Of a DNA stretch of 64,000 nucleotides, positions 33,982-43,313 are shown in pieces; position 1 is the first letter of the stretch, and each line of letters begins with the position of its first letter. Made by a program: the position numbers and the translations under genes. The stretch is taken from positions 3,224,001 to 3,288,000 of the forward strand of contig NZ_CP009287.1 of the NCBI RefSeq assembly GCF_000758705.1. The letters run 5' to 3'. Origin of the DNA: Paenibacillus graminis (GTDB taxonomy: Bacteria > Bacillota > Bacilli > Paenibacillales > Paenibacillaceae). The notes under the pieces were generated by a model, which was not told the DNA's origin, did no database searches, and saw nothing but the letters and a program-made list of their open reading frames with translations.

Positions 33982-35071
33982 CAAACTCAAAATTGCTATT
34001 ATCGGTTGCGGTGGTATCGCAAACGGCAAACATATGCCAAGCCTTTCCCGTCAGACCCATGCAGAAATGGTGGCTTTTTGTGACATCATAGAGGAACGGG
34101 CACAAGAGGCGGCGAAAACATACGGTACGGAGGATGCAGTCGTATATACAGATTTCCGTGAGATGCTGGCCGCTGGCGGATTTGATATCGTACACGTATG
34201 CACACCCAATGACAGCCATTCCGTAATTTCGATAGCTGCACTGGAAGCCGGTAAACACGTAATGTGCGAGAAGCCAATGGCCAAAACAACGGCACAGGCT
34301 CAGGAAATGCTCGACGCTGCACGCCGTACAGGCAAAAAACTCTCGATTGCTTACCAGAACCGTTACCGTTCGGACAGTGAATATCTGAAGGGGCTATGCG
34401 AGAGTGGCGAGCTCGGCGATATCTATTACGGGAAGGCGATTGCGCTGCGCCGCCGTGCAGTTCCAACGTGGGGGGTATTCCTGGATGAAGAGAAGCAGGG
34501 CGGAGGCCCGCTGATCGATATCGGGACACACGCGCTTGATCTTACACTGTGGCTGATGGATAATTACAAACCGCGTATGGTAGTAGGCTCTACATTCCAC
34601 AAGCTGGGACAGAAGAAAAACGCAGCGAATGCCTTCGGTCCATGGGACCCGGAACAATTCAAGGTGGAGGATTCTGCCTTTGGCTTCATTACTATGGAAA
34701 ATGGGGCTACAATCTCCCTGGAATCCAGCTGGGCGCTGAATGTATCGGAGTTTCGTGAAGCCCAGACCCTCCTGGCCGGTACCGAGGGCGGCGCGGATAT
34801 GAAGGACGGATTGCGTTTGAACGGAGAACGTGCCGGCCGTCTGTACGAAACCAAAGTAGATTTGTCCTCCGGCGGTGTTGCCTTCTACAGCGGAGGTACC
34901 GAGAGTGAATCTGATCGCGAAGCCCGCCTATGGCTGGAAGCCGTAAGCGAAGACAAGGAACCGGTGGTTAAGCCGGAGCAGGCTTTAGTAGTTACACAAA
35001 TTCTTGAAGCAATCTATGAATCCGCGCGCACGGGCCGTGCGGTGTACTTCGACGGAAGCTCAGACAAATAA
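33974..35071 (+). CDS. Gfo/Idh/MocA-family sugar oxidoreductase (first copy)
   Basis: A 365-residue NAD(P)-dependent dehydrogenase. The Rossmann fold opens with IIGCGGIANGKHMPSL. The catalytic Lys motif is CEKPMAKT and the Asp/His pair is DIGTHALDLTLWL. AAGGAGG precedes ATG 33974 inside the end of the first gene, so they are coupled. A 150-base gap to the next oxidoreductase gene holds nothing clear. The probable substrate is a sugar, inositol or glycoside being oxidised to a keto sugar. Confidence 0.85.
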   Translation: MSNKLKIAIIGCGGIANGKHMPSLSRQTHAEMVAFCDIIEERAQEAAKTYGTEDAVVYTDFREMLAAGGFDIVHVCTPNDSHSVISIAALEAGKHVMCEKPMAKTTAQAQEMLDAARRTGKKLSIAYQNRYRSDSEYLKGLCESGELGDIYYGKAIALRRRAVPTWGVFLDEEKQGGGPLIDIGTHALDLTLWLMDNYKPRMVVGSTFHKLGQKKNAANAFGPWDPEQFKVEDSAFGFITMENGATISLESSWALNVSEFREAQTLLAGTEGGADMKDGLRLNGERAGRLYETKVDLSSGGVAFYSGGTESESDREARLWLEAVSEDKEPVVKPEQALVVTQILEAIYESARTGRAVYFDGSSDK

Positions 35072-35221
35072 CAAGTGGCAAAGTTATACAACTGAACTGG
35101 AGAATTGCGTTTAGGCTGCAGTAACGAAGGAAATGTCCAACCACTTACCTCAGTTACGAACAGATGGTATGATTAATCTTCAGTTCAGTTTTACAGATCT
35201 ATCGAAACAGGAGTGGAGACC

Positions 35222-36286
35222 ATGAGTTCACACAAGCATACGATCGTCATCGTTGGTTATGGCGGAATGGGAAGCTATCACACACAATTGATTGAGGAGA
35301 ACGGCCGTCTGGAGGTGGCCGGAACATTCGACCTGCTTGAGGAACGACGCAGTGCTTCCGAGGCGGCGGGGTATACCGCCTATGCCAGCTATGAAGATGT
35401 CCTGGCAGATCCGAAGGTTGGGACCATACTGATTGCAACGCCTAACGATGTGCACAAGGAGATTGCTCTTGCTGCGTTCAGAGCTGGCAAGCATGTGATC
35501 TGCGAGAAGCCGGTCGCGATGTCCTCGGATGAGTTCATTGAAATGACTCAGGCGGCCGAGGCTGCCGGACGTGTGCTGATGGTTCATCAGAACCGGCGGT
35601 GGGATGAAGACTTCCGGGTCATCAAGGAAATGTACGACCACGGGACAATCGGATCGTTGTTCCAGCTTGAATCGCGAGTGCACGGAGCCAATGGCATTCC
35701 CGGCGACTGGCGGCATATGAAGGCGCAGGGCGGCGGCATGCTGCTGGACTGGGGCGTTCATCTTCTGGATCAGCTGCTGTTCATGATTGACAGCAGGGTA
35801 ACCAGTGTAAGCAGCAATTTGAGCTTCGTTCTGGGGAATGAAGTGGACGACGGCTTCGAGGCCACTCTGCAATTTGAGAATGGCGTCAAAGCTATCGTTG
35901 AAGTAGGCACGACGAATTTTATTACCCTGCCAAGATGGTACGTCAAGGGGACGGAAGGCACAGGAATTATTGAAGACTGGTCTCTAACGGGACGAATCGT
36001 CACCCGCAACCAGGAAAGCGAAAAACTGGAGCCTACTCCGATCCGCGCCGGTGTGGGTCTGACCAAAACCATGGCGCCTCCGTCAGAGGGAGCAACGATA
36101 ACCGAAGCTCTGCCTCCAGCGGCAGAGCTGTCGTCCAGCTTCTATACTAATTTTGCCGATGTTATTGAAGGCACGGCTGAGCCCATTGTCAAAAATCCCG
36201 AGGTGCTCCGCGTGCTGAAGCTGATTGAAGCGATATTTGCGGCAGCGGAAACCAATCAGACGATTAAAGACTTCGATAGGTATTGA
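35222..36286 (+). CDS. Gfo/Idh/MocA-family sugar oxidoreductase (second copy)
   Basis: A 354-residue paralogue of the previous enzyme, with VGYGGMGSYHTQLI at the cofactor site, CEKPVAMS for the catalytic Lys and DWGVHLLDQLLFM for the Asp/His pair. Low overall likeness to the first copy suggests different substrates or steps rather than a recent duplication. ATG 35222 follows AGGAGTGG. The next gene starts 37 bases on. Confidence 0.85.
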   Translation: MSSHKHTIVIVGYGGMGSYHTQLIEENGRLEVAGTFDLLEERRSASEAAGYTAYASYEDVLADPKVGTILIATPNDVHKEIALAAFRAGKHVICEKPVAMSSDEFIEMTQAAEAAGRVLMVHQNRRWDEDFRVIKEMYDHGTIGSLFQLESRVHGANGIPGDWRHMKAQGGGMLLDWGVHLLDQLLFMIDSRVTSVSSNLSFVLGNEVDDGFEATLQFENGVKAIVEVGTTNFITLPRWYVKGTEGTGIIEDWSLTGRIVTRNQESEKLEPTPIRAGVGLTKTMAPPSEGATITEALPPAAELSSSFYTNFADVIEGTAEPIVKNPEVLRVLKLIEAIFAAAETNQTIKDFDRY

Positions 36287-36323
36287 AATGAACTTATTAA
36301 CTTGAACGAGAGGCGGCAGATCA

Positions 36324-37292
36324 ATGAAACTTGGCGTATTTATGGTGCTTTTCGGCGGTCGCAAGCTGGAGGACGCGCTGGATTATGTAGCTTCCAAAGG
36401 ACTAAAAGCAGTGGAGATCGGCACAGGGGGCAACCCCGGCAACAGTCACTGCGATCCTAAGCTGCTGCTGGAGAATGAGACAGCACTGAAGGAGTTCAAG
36501 CACGCTGTAGAGTCACGCGGCCTGATGATCAGTGCCCTGAGCTGCCACGGCAATCCGCTGCACCCGCAGAAAGAACTTGCCCGCAAGGATCACGAGGATT
36601 TTGTGAACTCGGTAAAATTGGCGCAGAAGCTTGGTGTTCCAGTAGTTAATACATTCTCCGGCTGCCCTGGCGACCATGAAGATGCCAAATACCCGAACTG
36701 GCCGGTTGCTCCCTGGCCTAACGATTACCAGGAAATTCTGGCATGGCAATGGGAGAACAAAGTGATTCCGTACTGGACGGAGTGGGGCGCATTCGCAGCA
36801 CAGCATGACGTGAAAGTTGGCCTTGAGCTGCATGGAGGATTCTCGGTGCATACACCGGCTACGCTGCTCCGACTGAGAGAGGCTGCGGGCGAAGTGATCG
36901 GCGCGAATCTGGATCCGAGTCATATGTGGTGGCAGGGTATTGATCCGGTGCAGGCGATTCATATCCTTGGACGCCAAGGCGCGATTCATCACTTCCACGC
37001 CAAGGATACGGTGATTGATCCGGTAAATGTGAATATGTACGGAGTGACCGACATGCAGTCCTACACCAATATGCTGGACCGTGCCTGGCAGTTCCGTTCG
37101 GTGGGTTACGGCCATGAGGTAAAGGTATGGGCAGATATTATCAGCGCACTGCGGCTTGTCGGCTACGATTATGTGGTCAGCATTGAGCATGAGGACGGGC
37201 TGATGTCGGTCGAAGAAGGGTTCTCCAAAGCTGTGGATAATCTCCGCCAGGTGCTGATTGAGGAACCGCTCGCTGATATGTGGTGGGTCTAG
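36324..37292 (+). CDS. TIM-barrel sugar isomerase/epimerase (second copy)
   Basis: A 322-residue xylose-isomerase-like TIM barrel, longer than the first copy. Metal and substrate residues appear in VGLELHGGFSVH, ANLDPSHMWW, HHFHAKDT and SIEHEDG. This longer form is common beside Gfo/Idh/MocA genes. A GAGAGGCGG site precedes the ATG. The kinase gene starts three bases after its stop, so they are co-translated. Confidence 0.83.
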   Translation: MKLGVFMVLFGGRKLEDALDYVASKGLKAVEIGTGGNPGNSHCDPKLLLENETALKEFKHAVESRGLMISALSCHGNPLHPQKELARKDHEDFVNSVKLAQKLGVPVVNTFSGCPGDHEDAKYPNWPVAPWPNDYQEILAWQWENKVIPYWTEWGAFAAQHDVKVGLELHGGFSVHTPATLLRLREAAGEVIGANLDPSHMWWQGIDPVQAIHILGRQGAIHHFHAKDTVIDPVNVNMYGVTDMQSYTNMLDRAWQFRSVGYGHEVKVWADIISALRLVGYDYVVSIEHEDGLMSVEEGFSKAVDNLRQVLIEEPLADMWWV

Positions 37293-37295
37293 TCC

Positions 37296-38276
37296 ATGGA
37301 GAGCTTCACTAAGGTCCATTTGGATGATCAGCAGCTTAGAGCCTTAGCAGCAAGTACATTTGGAACAGACACAGCCATCATCAGCAGCAAGGAGCTGACG
37401 GGCGGTTTTTTTAATACAGCCTATGATCTTGAATTATCTGACGGCAGATCTGTAATACTGAAGGTTGCGCCCGCAGGAGAGACAGAGACACTGAGCTACG
37501 AAAAAGACATCATGCGCGCCGAGGTAGAGGCACTGCGCCTGGTTTTGGCTGCGGGTAAGGTGCCTGTTCCGGCTGTTTACGGCTTTGATGAGAGTCTGAG
37601 ATTGATTCCAAGCCCTTTTTTCTTCATGGAAAAGGTGGGAGGCGATCCATATAATGAAGTCAAAGATAATCTCCCGGAGGAAGTAAGAGTCTCCATTGAA
37701 CGGGAAGTGGGGCAATACCAGCGCCTGATCAACGGGATTAAGGGAGAGCGCTTTGGTCTTTTTGGACAGTCGCCGGATACACCGACAAAAACATGGCGCG
37801 AGACCTTCACCGCGATGATTCATAGCGTGCTTGACGATGGCCAAAGGCTGGGTGCCGTGCTTCCGGCTTCCTGTGACGAGATCAGGCAGGGCCTTGAGGG
37901 ATTTTTACCGGCTCTCGAGGAGGTGACCGAACCGCGCCTGATTCACTGGGATCTGTGGAATGGAAATATTTTTGTCAAAGATGGTGCAATTGTCTCGATT
38001 ATTGACTGGGAACGTGCGCTGTGGGGGGATGTGCTGATGGAGTACTACTTCCGGCACTTTGAGAATTCTCCGGCGTTCTTCGCGGGATACGGGGCCACGT
38101 TTGACAGCCCGAATGAGCAGCTTCGCATCAAGTTGTATGACTTGTATCTTGACCTGATCCTGGTTATTGAGTGCTATTCCCGGCAGTATAAAGATGAGAA
38201 TCATATACGCTGGGCTTTCGAGAATTTGCAGGAGACTTTGAAGGCGTTTGTGGGCAACGATACAATAAAAATATAA
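37296..38276 (+). CDS. APH-family small-molecule kinase
   Basis: A 326-residue aminoglycoside-phosphotransferase-fold kinase. The Gly loop GGFFNTAYDL and Lys in VILKVAP bind ATP; the catalytic loop is HWDLWNGNIF and the metal Asp is in IIDWERALWGD. Although the fold includes antibiotic-resistance enzymes, the position as the last gene of a sugar-catabolic operon makes a sugar or metabolite the likelier substrate. Confidence 0.82.
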   Translation: MESFTKVHLDDQQLRALAASTFGTDTAIISSKELTGGFFNTAYDLELSDGRSVILKVAPAGETETLSYEKDIMRAEVEALRLVLAAGKVPVPAVYGFDESLRLIPSPFFFMEKVGGDPYNEVKDNLPEEVRVSIEREVGQYQRLINGIKGERFGLFGQSPDTPTKTWRETFTAMIHSVLDDGQRLGAVLPASCDEIRQGLEGFLPALEEVTEPRLIHWDLWNGNIFVKDGAIVSIIDWERALWGDVLMEYYFRHFENSPAFFAGYGATFDSPNEQLRIKLYDLYLDLILVIECYSRQYKDENHIRWAFENLQETLKAFVGNDTIKI

Positions 38277-38389
38277 CTATTTAAGGCGAAGGCCGGTTCT
38301 CTATGGAGACGCCGGTCTTCTTGCCTGTACATTGCAGAAATGGACCGGAACGGGTGCCAAACCGCTATAGAAGGAGACGGGATAAGAGC

Positions 38390-38929
38390 GTGATCCACTG
38401 GCTGAATCTTCATATCGATCAATCAAGCTTATTATGGCTGCTGCCCATTTTATTTATGTTTCATGATTTCGAGGAAATCCTAACGGTAGAGTCCTGGGGG
38501 ATCAAGCATGGCCCGGGAGTAGAGGCTGCTCTTTCAGCGGGAAAGTGGAACCCATACCGTTCTATGCTGCGAATGACAACTAGGAATTTTGCGGCGGATG
38601 TGCTGTTCGTATATATTCTGGTGGTTGCGGTCACCGGTGCTGCTGTGTTTTTTTCTTTTTACTGGCTGTATTTGGCTGTACTTGCCGTCTTCCTGCTGCA
38701 TGTTTTTACGCATTTGGGACAAAGTATTGTTCTGAAAATATATACACCAGGTGTGGTAACTGCAGTGCTGGTCGCATTCCCTTACTCCTTGTATGCCTTC
38801 TACCGCTTGCTAAATGACGATACGGTCAGCTGGGCGGATGTCTGCTGGTCTCTGCTGCTGATGGCGCTGCTGGCTCCCCTAATCGTCTGGGGGCTGGTGA
38901 AGAGCAGGCAACGCCATAAGCCGGTATGA
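38390..38929 (+). CDS. HXXEE-domain membrane protein
   Basis: A 179-residue integral membrane protein with about five helices. The defining H-x-x-E-E motif is HDFEE near the N-terminus, in MFHDFEEIL; conserved residues follow in HVFTHLGQS. The function of the family is unknown. GTG 38390 is taken as the start, 13 bases after AAGGAG. It lies 113 bases after the kinase and need not belong to that operon. Confidence 0.75.
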   Translation: MIHWLNLHIDQSSLLWLLPILFMFHDFEEILTVESWGIKHGPGVEAALSAGKWNPYRSMLRMTTRNFAADVLFVYILVVAVTGAAVFFSFYWLYLAVLAVFLLHVFTHLGQSIVLKIYTPGVVTAVLVAFPYSLYAFYRLLNDDTVSWADVCWSLLLMALLAPLIVWGLVKSRQRHKPV

Positions 38930-38967
38930 ACACGCTTGCTGCGGAAGCACTGGTTTTCAGAAAATTC

Positions 38968-38997
38968 TTGACGTATGGATACAAAGATAGATAAAAT
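38968..38997 (+). promoter_or_regulatory. Promoter of the OppD-like gene
   Basis: TTGACG (38968-38973) and TAAAAT (38992-38997) are 18 bases apart, 74 bases before the ATG at 39072. Confidence 0.65.
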
Positions 38998-39071
38998 AAT
39001 ACTTATTGCGTGTTTTTTTAAGTATTGAGAATTATTATCGGCATTTGAAAAGAAATTGAGAGGGTGACAGG

Positions 39072-40142
39072 ATGGAGCGCCTTTTAGAGGTAAAAGATCT
39101 GGCTATATCATTCAGAACACGCGGAGGCGAGGTTCAAGCAATCCGTGGTGTAAGCTTTCATGTCAATAAAGGGGAAACACTGGCGATCGTGGGCGAATCC
39201 GGTTCCGGTAAGAGCGTAACTTCGCAGGCTGTGATGAAGCTGGTTCCCCAGCCGATGGGTGAATACAAACGCGGACAGATTCTGTTCGAAGGGCAGGATC
39301 TGATCGGTAAAAATGAGAAGCAAATGCAGAAGATCCGCGGGAAAGAGATCGGGATGATTTTCCAGGATCCGATGACCTCGCTGAACCCGATGATGAAGGT
39401 CGGCAGGCAAATTACTGAAGTGTTGTTCAAGCATGAAAAAATCTCCAAAGATGCGGCGTACAAACGGGCTATCGAGCTGCTCAATCTGGTGGGTATTCCA
39501 TCACCGGAGCGGCGCTTCCAGCAGTATCCGCATGAGTTCAGCGGCGGGATGCGCCAGCGTGTGGTTATCGCCATGGCACTGGCAGCCAATCCTAAGCTTC
39601 TGATTGCCGATGAGCCGACTACCGCGCTCGACGTGACAATTCAGGCGCAAATCCTGGATCTGATGAAGGATATTCAGAAGAAAATCGACACCGCGATTAT
39701 CTTCATTACCCATGACCTTGGAGTTGTGGCCAGAATGGCAGACCGTGTAGCAGTTATGTATGCCGGCCAAATTGTTGAAATGGGAACAGCAGAAGAAATT
39801 TTCTATGACCCTAGACATCCGTATACATGGGGGTTGCTGGCTTCCATGCCAAGTCTGGAGAGCAAAGGCTCTCTGCTGACTGCCATTCCGGGAACGCCGC
39901 CGGATCTGATCAAGCCGCCGAAGGGCGATGCTTTTGCACTCCGCAGTACTTATGCGATGCAAATCGACATGGAGAAAGAGCCTCCAATGTACAAGGTCTC
40001 GGATACGCATCTGGTGAAATCCTGGCTGATGCACCCGATGGCACCTGCAGTGGAACCGCCGGAAGTGGTCAAAAAGAGACATCGTGTGCTGAGCAATGTA
40101 TATTCCGAGCCAGTACTGGTGAACAATCCCAGCGAGTATTAA
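39072..40142 (+). CDS. Orphan OppD-like oligopeptide ABC ATPase
   Basis: A 356-residue ATPase of the Opp/Dpp importer group. Walker A is GESGSGKS, the signature FSGGMRQRV, Walker B LLIADEPTTALD, and the switch His is in FITHDLG. The C-terminal extension has PPKGDAFALRSTYAMQID, where many OppD proteins have a Cys-rich iron-sulfur-type motif (GCPFAPRC..AMxxC); here all Cys are missing. It has its own promoter and terminator and no permease, binding protein or OppF next to it, so it must serve components encoded elsewhere. Confidence 0.82.
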   Translation: MERLLEVKDLAISFRTRGGEVQAIRGVSFHVNKGETLAIVGESGSGKSVTSQAVMKLVPQPMGEYKRGQILFEGQDLIGKNEKQMQKIRGKEIGMIFQDPMTSLNPMMKVGRQITEVLFKHEKISKDAAYKRAIELLNLVGIPSPERRFQQYPHEFSGGMRQRVVIAMALAANPKLLIADEPTTALDVTIQAQILDLMKDIQKKIDTAIIFITHDLGVVARMADRVAVMYAGQIVEMGTAEEIFYDPRHPYTWGLLASMPSLESKGSLLTAIPGTPPDLIKPPKGDAFALRSTYAMQIDMEKEPPMYKVSDTHLVKSWLMHPMAPAVEPPEVVKKRHRVLSNVYSEPVLVNNPSEY

Positions 40143-40170
40143 TACGCTGCTGGTGCATAATAGAGGAATC

Positions 40171-40204
40171 AGCGTCAAGCCGTTTACTGGCTTGGCGCTT
40201 TTTT
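40171..40204 (+). terminator. Terminator after the OppD-like gene
   Basis: AGCGTCAAGCC pairs with GGCTTGGCGCT (one G-T pair) around a 7-base loop, followed by T6. Confidence 0.87.
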
Positions 40205-40328
40205 GTCGTAGTCGTATATGCAATCGAAGATTGCATTAGACTCGGGTAACGATAGGATGATGATTGGCTGAGGGTGGTAATAACTTTATATAAACATAAA
40301 ATAAAACTAATATATCTAAATAAAAGTA

Positions 40329-40361
40329 TTGACTATTTTACATTTTCCCAGCAAAATGTAA
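40329..40361 (+). promoter_or_regulatory. Promoter of GH43 gene with embedded palindrome
   Basis: TTGACT (40329-40334) and CAAAAT (40352-40357) are 17 bases apart. The 9-bp perfect inverted repeat TTACATTTT-CCCAGC-AAAATGTAA (40338-40361) covers the spacer and -10, a standard repressor position. A TAGGAGG ribosome site follows. Confidence 0.6.
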
Positions 40362-40384
40362 GGGTATACATAGGAGGTTGAAGG

Positions 40385-41806
40385 ATGAAAAAGAGAACTT
40401 TTATATCATTGGTATCGTTATCCCTGATAACTGCATGCAGCGGCAAAACTCCGGAATTTAGTAATGTCTCTGTACATGATCCGTCTGTAATCAAGGTTGA
40501 CGAAACGTATTATGTGTTCGGCTCCCACCTCGCTTCCGCCAAATCCAAGGATCTGATGTCCTGGACCCAGCTCTCTTCAGGTGTGGACGACGGGAATGTG
40601 CTGATCCCCAACGTAACTGAGGAATTAAGCGAAACTTTTAGCTGGGCCCAGTCTGACACGCTGTGGGCACCTGATGTCATTCAGCTCCCGGACGGTAAGT
40701 TCTATATGTATTATGACGCCTGCAGGGGAGATTCCCCGCTGTCGGCGATGGGGATTGCTGTTTCCGACAAGATTGAAGGGCCATACAAGAACAAGGGGAT
40801 TATTCTCAAATCCGGCATGGCTGGCACCGGGGATGACGGAGAAATATATGATGCTACAGTGAAGCCGAATGTGGTGGACCCTGATGTGTTTTTTGACAAG
40901 AACGGCAAGCTGTGGATGGTGTACGGCTCCTATTCCGGAGGGATCTTTATACTGGAACTGGATTCCGGCACAGGTTTCCCGCTGCCGGGTCAAGGTTATG
41001 GCAAGAAGCTGCTCGGTGGCAATCATGCCCGGATTGAAGGCCCTTATATGCTGTACAGTCCTGAAACCGATTACTACTATCTGTTCCTCTCATATGGGGG
41101 GCTGGATGCGAACGGCGGATATAATATCCGTGTTGCCCGCTCCAAGAATCCCGATGGTCCGTTCGAAGACTCCGAAGGCAAAGCGATGATCGACGCCCAA
41201 GGCACCCCCGGCAAACTATTCGATGATCCGGTATACTCTCCATACGGAGTGAAGCTGATGGGCAGCTTCGAATTCGTGAATACAGGGGAAGAACCGGAGG
41301 CAAGCGGTGCAGGTTATGTCTCTCCAGGCCATAATTCGGCTTATTACGATGCCAAGAGCGGGCAATATTATCTCATCTTCCATACCCGTTTTCCTGGCAG
41401 GGGAGAGGAGCATGAGGTGCGTGTGCATCAAATGTTCATGAACAAGCAAGGCTGGCCGGTTGTCGCACCACACCGCTATAGCGGAGAGATCATCGGGAAG
41501 TACACTGCCGGGGAGATCAGCGGCGGGTATGTATTCATCAATCACGGCAAGGACATTACAGCCGACATTGCCGAATCGGAACCGATTGAGTTAACGGTGG
41601 ACGGAAAGATTACAGGCGCGGTTACAGGTACCTGGAAGCTGGCCGGGGATCATACAGCTGAGCTTACTATTGACGGAACCGTGTATAACGGAGTATTCCT
41701 GCTTGAATGGAATGAAGCCGCCGGCAGTCAGGTAATGACATTTACAGCAGTTTCGGCAGAGGGTGTCTCTCTCTGGGGAAGCCATGCGGCAGTGGTCAAG
41801 AAATAA
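40385..41806 (+). CDS. GH43 endo-arabinanase lipoprotein
   Basis: A 473-residue secreted glycoside hydrolase that cleaves alpha-1,5-L-arabinan. A lipobox LITAC (Cys18) anchors it outside the membrane. The five-bladed propeller carries the GH43 triad: D32 in VHDPSV, D165 in VVDPDVF and E218 in RIEGPYM. The length and C-terminal ~100-residue beta domain match Bacillus AbnB/Abn2-type enzymes. It has its own promoter with an operator-like palindrome. No other arabinan gene is adjacent. Confidence 0.88.
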   Translation: MKKRTFISLVSLSLITACSGKTPEFSNVSVHDPSVIKVDETYYVFGSHLASAKSKDLMSWTQLSSGVDDGNVLIPNVTEELSETFSWAQSDTLWAPDVIQLPDGKFYMYYDACRGDSPLSAMGIAVSDKIEGPYKNKGIILKSGMAGTGDDGEIYDATVKPNVVDPDVFFDKNGKLWMVYGSYSGGIFILELDSGTGFPLPGQGYGKKLLGGNHARIEGPYMLYSPETDYYYLFLSYGGLDANGGYNIRVARSKNPDGPFEDSEGKAMIDAQGTPGKLFDDPVYSPYGVKLMGSFEFVNTGEEPEASGAGYVSPGHNSAYYDAKSGQYYLIFHTRFPGRGEEHEVRVHQMFMNKQGWPVVAPHRYSGEIIGKYTAGEISGGYVFINHGKDITADIAESEPIELTVDGKITGAVTGTWKLAGDHTAELTIDGTVYNGVFLLEWNEAAGSQVMTFTAVSAEGVSLWGSHAAVVKK

Positions 41807-41854
41807 GCAGAAAGTTGGCCGGTTGCTGAAGTAAAGTAAATAAGCCTATAATCC

Positions 41855-41898
41855 AAAACGGGTTCGCTGTCCAGTGGAGGACGCGTACCCGTTTTGTT
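41855..41898. terminator. Bidirectional terminator between GH43 and fabF genes
   Basis: AAAACGGGT (41855-41863) pairs with ACCCGTTTT (41887-41895), with A and T flanks on both sides; the genes converge here. Confidence 0.8.
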
Positions 41899-41943
41899 CA
41901 AATATAAGACTCTATATACTAGCGTAAGACCTCTTTTACAGCA

Positions 41944-43185
41944 TTATCCTTCTGTATACTTCCGCAGCACAATAACGGCATTATGGCCGCCGAAGCCAAA
42001 GGAATTGCTGATCCCGATGTTAATGTCTGCCTGGCGGGCGGTGTTCGGCACATAATCCAGATCACAGACTTCATCCGGCACCTCCAGATTAATAGTAGGA
42101 GGGATGATACCTTCCCGGATACTCTTAACCAGGGCAATGGCTTCAAGGCCCCCTGCTCCGCCCAGGGCATGTCCGGTCATAGATTTATTGGCAGTAACGG
42201 GAATTCGGTAGGCCTGGTCTCCGAACAGCTTTTTGATTGCCATCGTCTCTGACCGGTCGCCAACAAGGGTGCTGGTGGCATGGGCGCTGATCATATCCAC
42301 TTCACCCGGATTGACTCCAGACTCCTTGAACGCCAGCTTCATTGCCTGATAAGCTCCAATTCCTTCCGGATGGGTAGCCACCATGTGGTAGGCATCCGAG
42401 CTGGCACCATAGCCGATCACCTCGCCGTAAATGATGGCATTCCGCCGCAATGCATGGGATAAAGCCTCCAGGATAACAATTCCGCTGCCTTCCCCGATAA
42501 CAAACCCGTCACGGTTCATGTCAAAAGGGCGGCTCGCTTTGTGCGGCTCATCATTATGGGTGGACAGGGCAGTCGCATTTCCGAAGCTGGCCAGCGAAAT
42601 TTCGGTAATTGCCGCTTCAGCGCCTCCGGCAATTATTACATCGGCACCGCCGTAACGGATCAGCCGGAACGCTTCACCTATGGCCGTATTGCCAATGGAA
42701 CAGGCAGTCACCGGAGAGAGTGTGGGGCCGAGCGCTCCCAGCTTGATGCTGATCATCGCTGCTGCCATATTGGAGATGAGCATCGGGATCAGTGTGGGGC
42801 TGATCCTTTCCGGCCCGCGTGAGCGCAGCACATCGCCTTGCTCCATCAAGGTCTGAATCCCGCCGACCCCGGAGCCTACATACACGCCAAACCGCTCACG
42901 GTCGATCTTGTCCAGCCGGAGCCCGGATTGGGCCCAGGCGTCTTCAGCGGCGGCCAATGCGAACTGGCTGAACCGGTCCATCCGCCGGGCATCCTTGCGG
43001 CCAAACCGGGCCTCCGGATCGAAATCCTGCACGGCTCCGGCGATTTTTGTTTTGAAATGTGTGGTATCAAAGGTGGTGATCGGAGAGATCCCCGATTCAC
43101 CTGCCGCCAGCCGGTTCCAGAACTGATCAACTGTATTTCCCAGCGGCGAGGTTAAGCCCATGCCGGTAATCACTACACGTTCCAT
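41944..43185 (-). CDS. fabF: 3-oxoacyl-ACP synthase II-like condensing enzyme
   Basis: A 413-residue ketosynthase that condenses acyl-ACP with malonyl-ACP in fatty-acid synthesis. The catalytic triad is complete: C162 in TACSIGNTAIG, H302 in HATSTLVGD and H339 in TGHALGGAGG. The residues after Cys (SIGN) differ from the usual ATGT, so it may be an accessory paralogue rather than the housekeeping enzyme. GGGGGATT precedes two possible ATGs (43188, 43185). It stands alone, without acpP or fabG, divergent from an MmyB-type regulator. Confidence 0.85.
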   Translation of the reverse strand: MERVVITGMGLTSPLGNTVDQFWNRLAAGESGISPITTFDTTHFKTKIAGAVQDFDPEARFGRKDARRMDRFSQFALAAAEDAWAQSGLRLDKIDRERFGVYVGSGVGGIQTLMEQGDVLRSRGPERISPTLIPMLISNMAAAMISIKLGALGPTLSPVTACSIGNTAIGEAFRLIRYGGADVIIAGGAEAAITEISLASFGNATALSTHNDEPHKASRPFDMNRDGFVIGEGSGIVILEALSHALRRNAIIYGEVIGYGASSDAYHMVATHPEGIGAYQAMKLAFKESGVNPGEVDMISAHATSTLVGDRSETMAIKKLFGDQAYRIPVTANKSMTGHALGGAGGLEAIALVKSIREGIIPPTINLEVPDEVCDLDYVPNTARQADINIGISNSFGFGGHNAVIVLRKYTEG

Positions 43186-43241
43186 CATATAATCCCCCTT
43201 AAAAATGTGCATACGTTTATTTTTCCACTTTATTTATCCTA

Positions 43242-43275
43242 TTACAAGTTGTCGTTTATCATAGTATAATTACTA
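43242..43275 (+). promoter_or_regulatory. Promoter of MmyB-type regulator with dyad at -10
   Basis: TTACAA (43242-43247) and TATAAT (43265-43270) are 17 bases apart. TAGTA-TAAT-TACTA (43262-43275) is an inverted repeat covering the -10, a possible operator shared with the divergent fabF-like gene. Confidence 0.55.
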
Positions 43276-43313
43276 CTATTCTAAACAATGGTTCAGAAAG
43301 AGGCGTATAGAAC

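Noticed and set aside
43218..43232. TTTTTCCACTT upstream of the fabF-like gene
   Set aside because: It is a single motif without the AATTAGT lead or a partner at 52 bp; too weak to add to the family.
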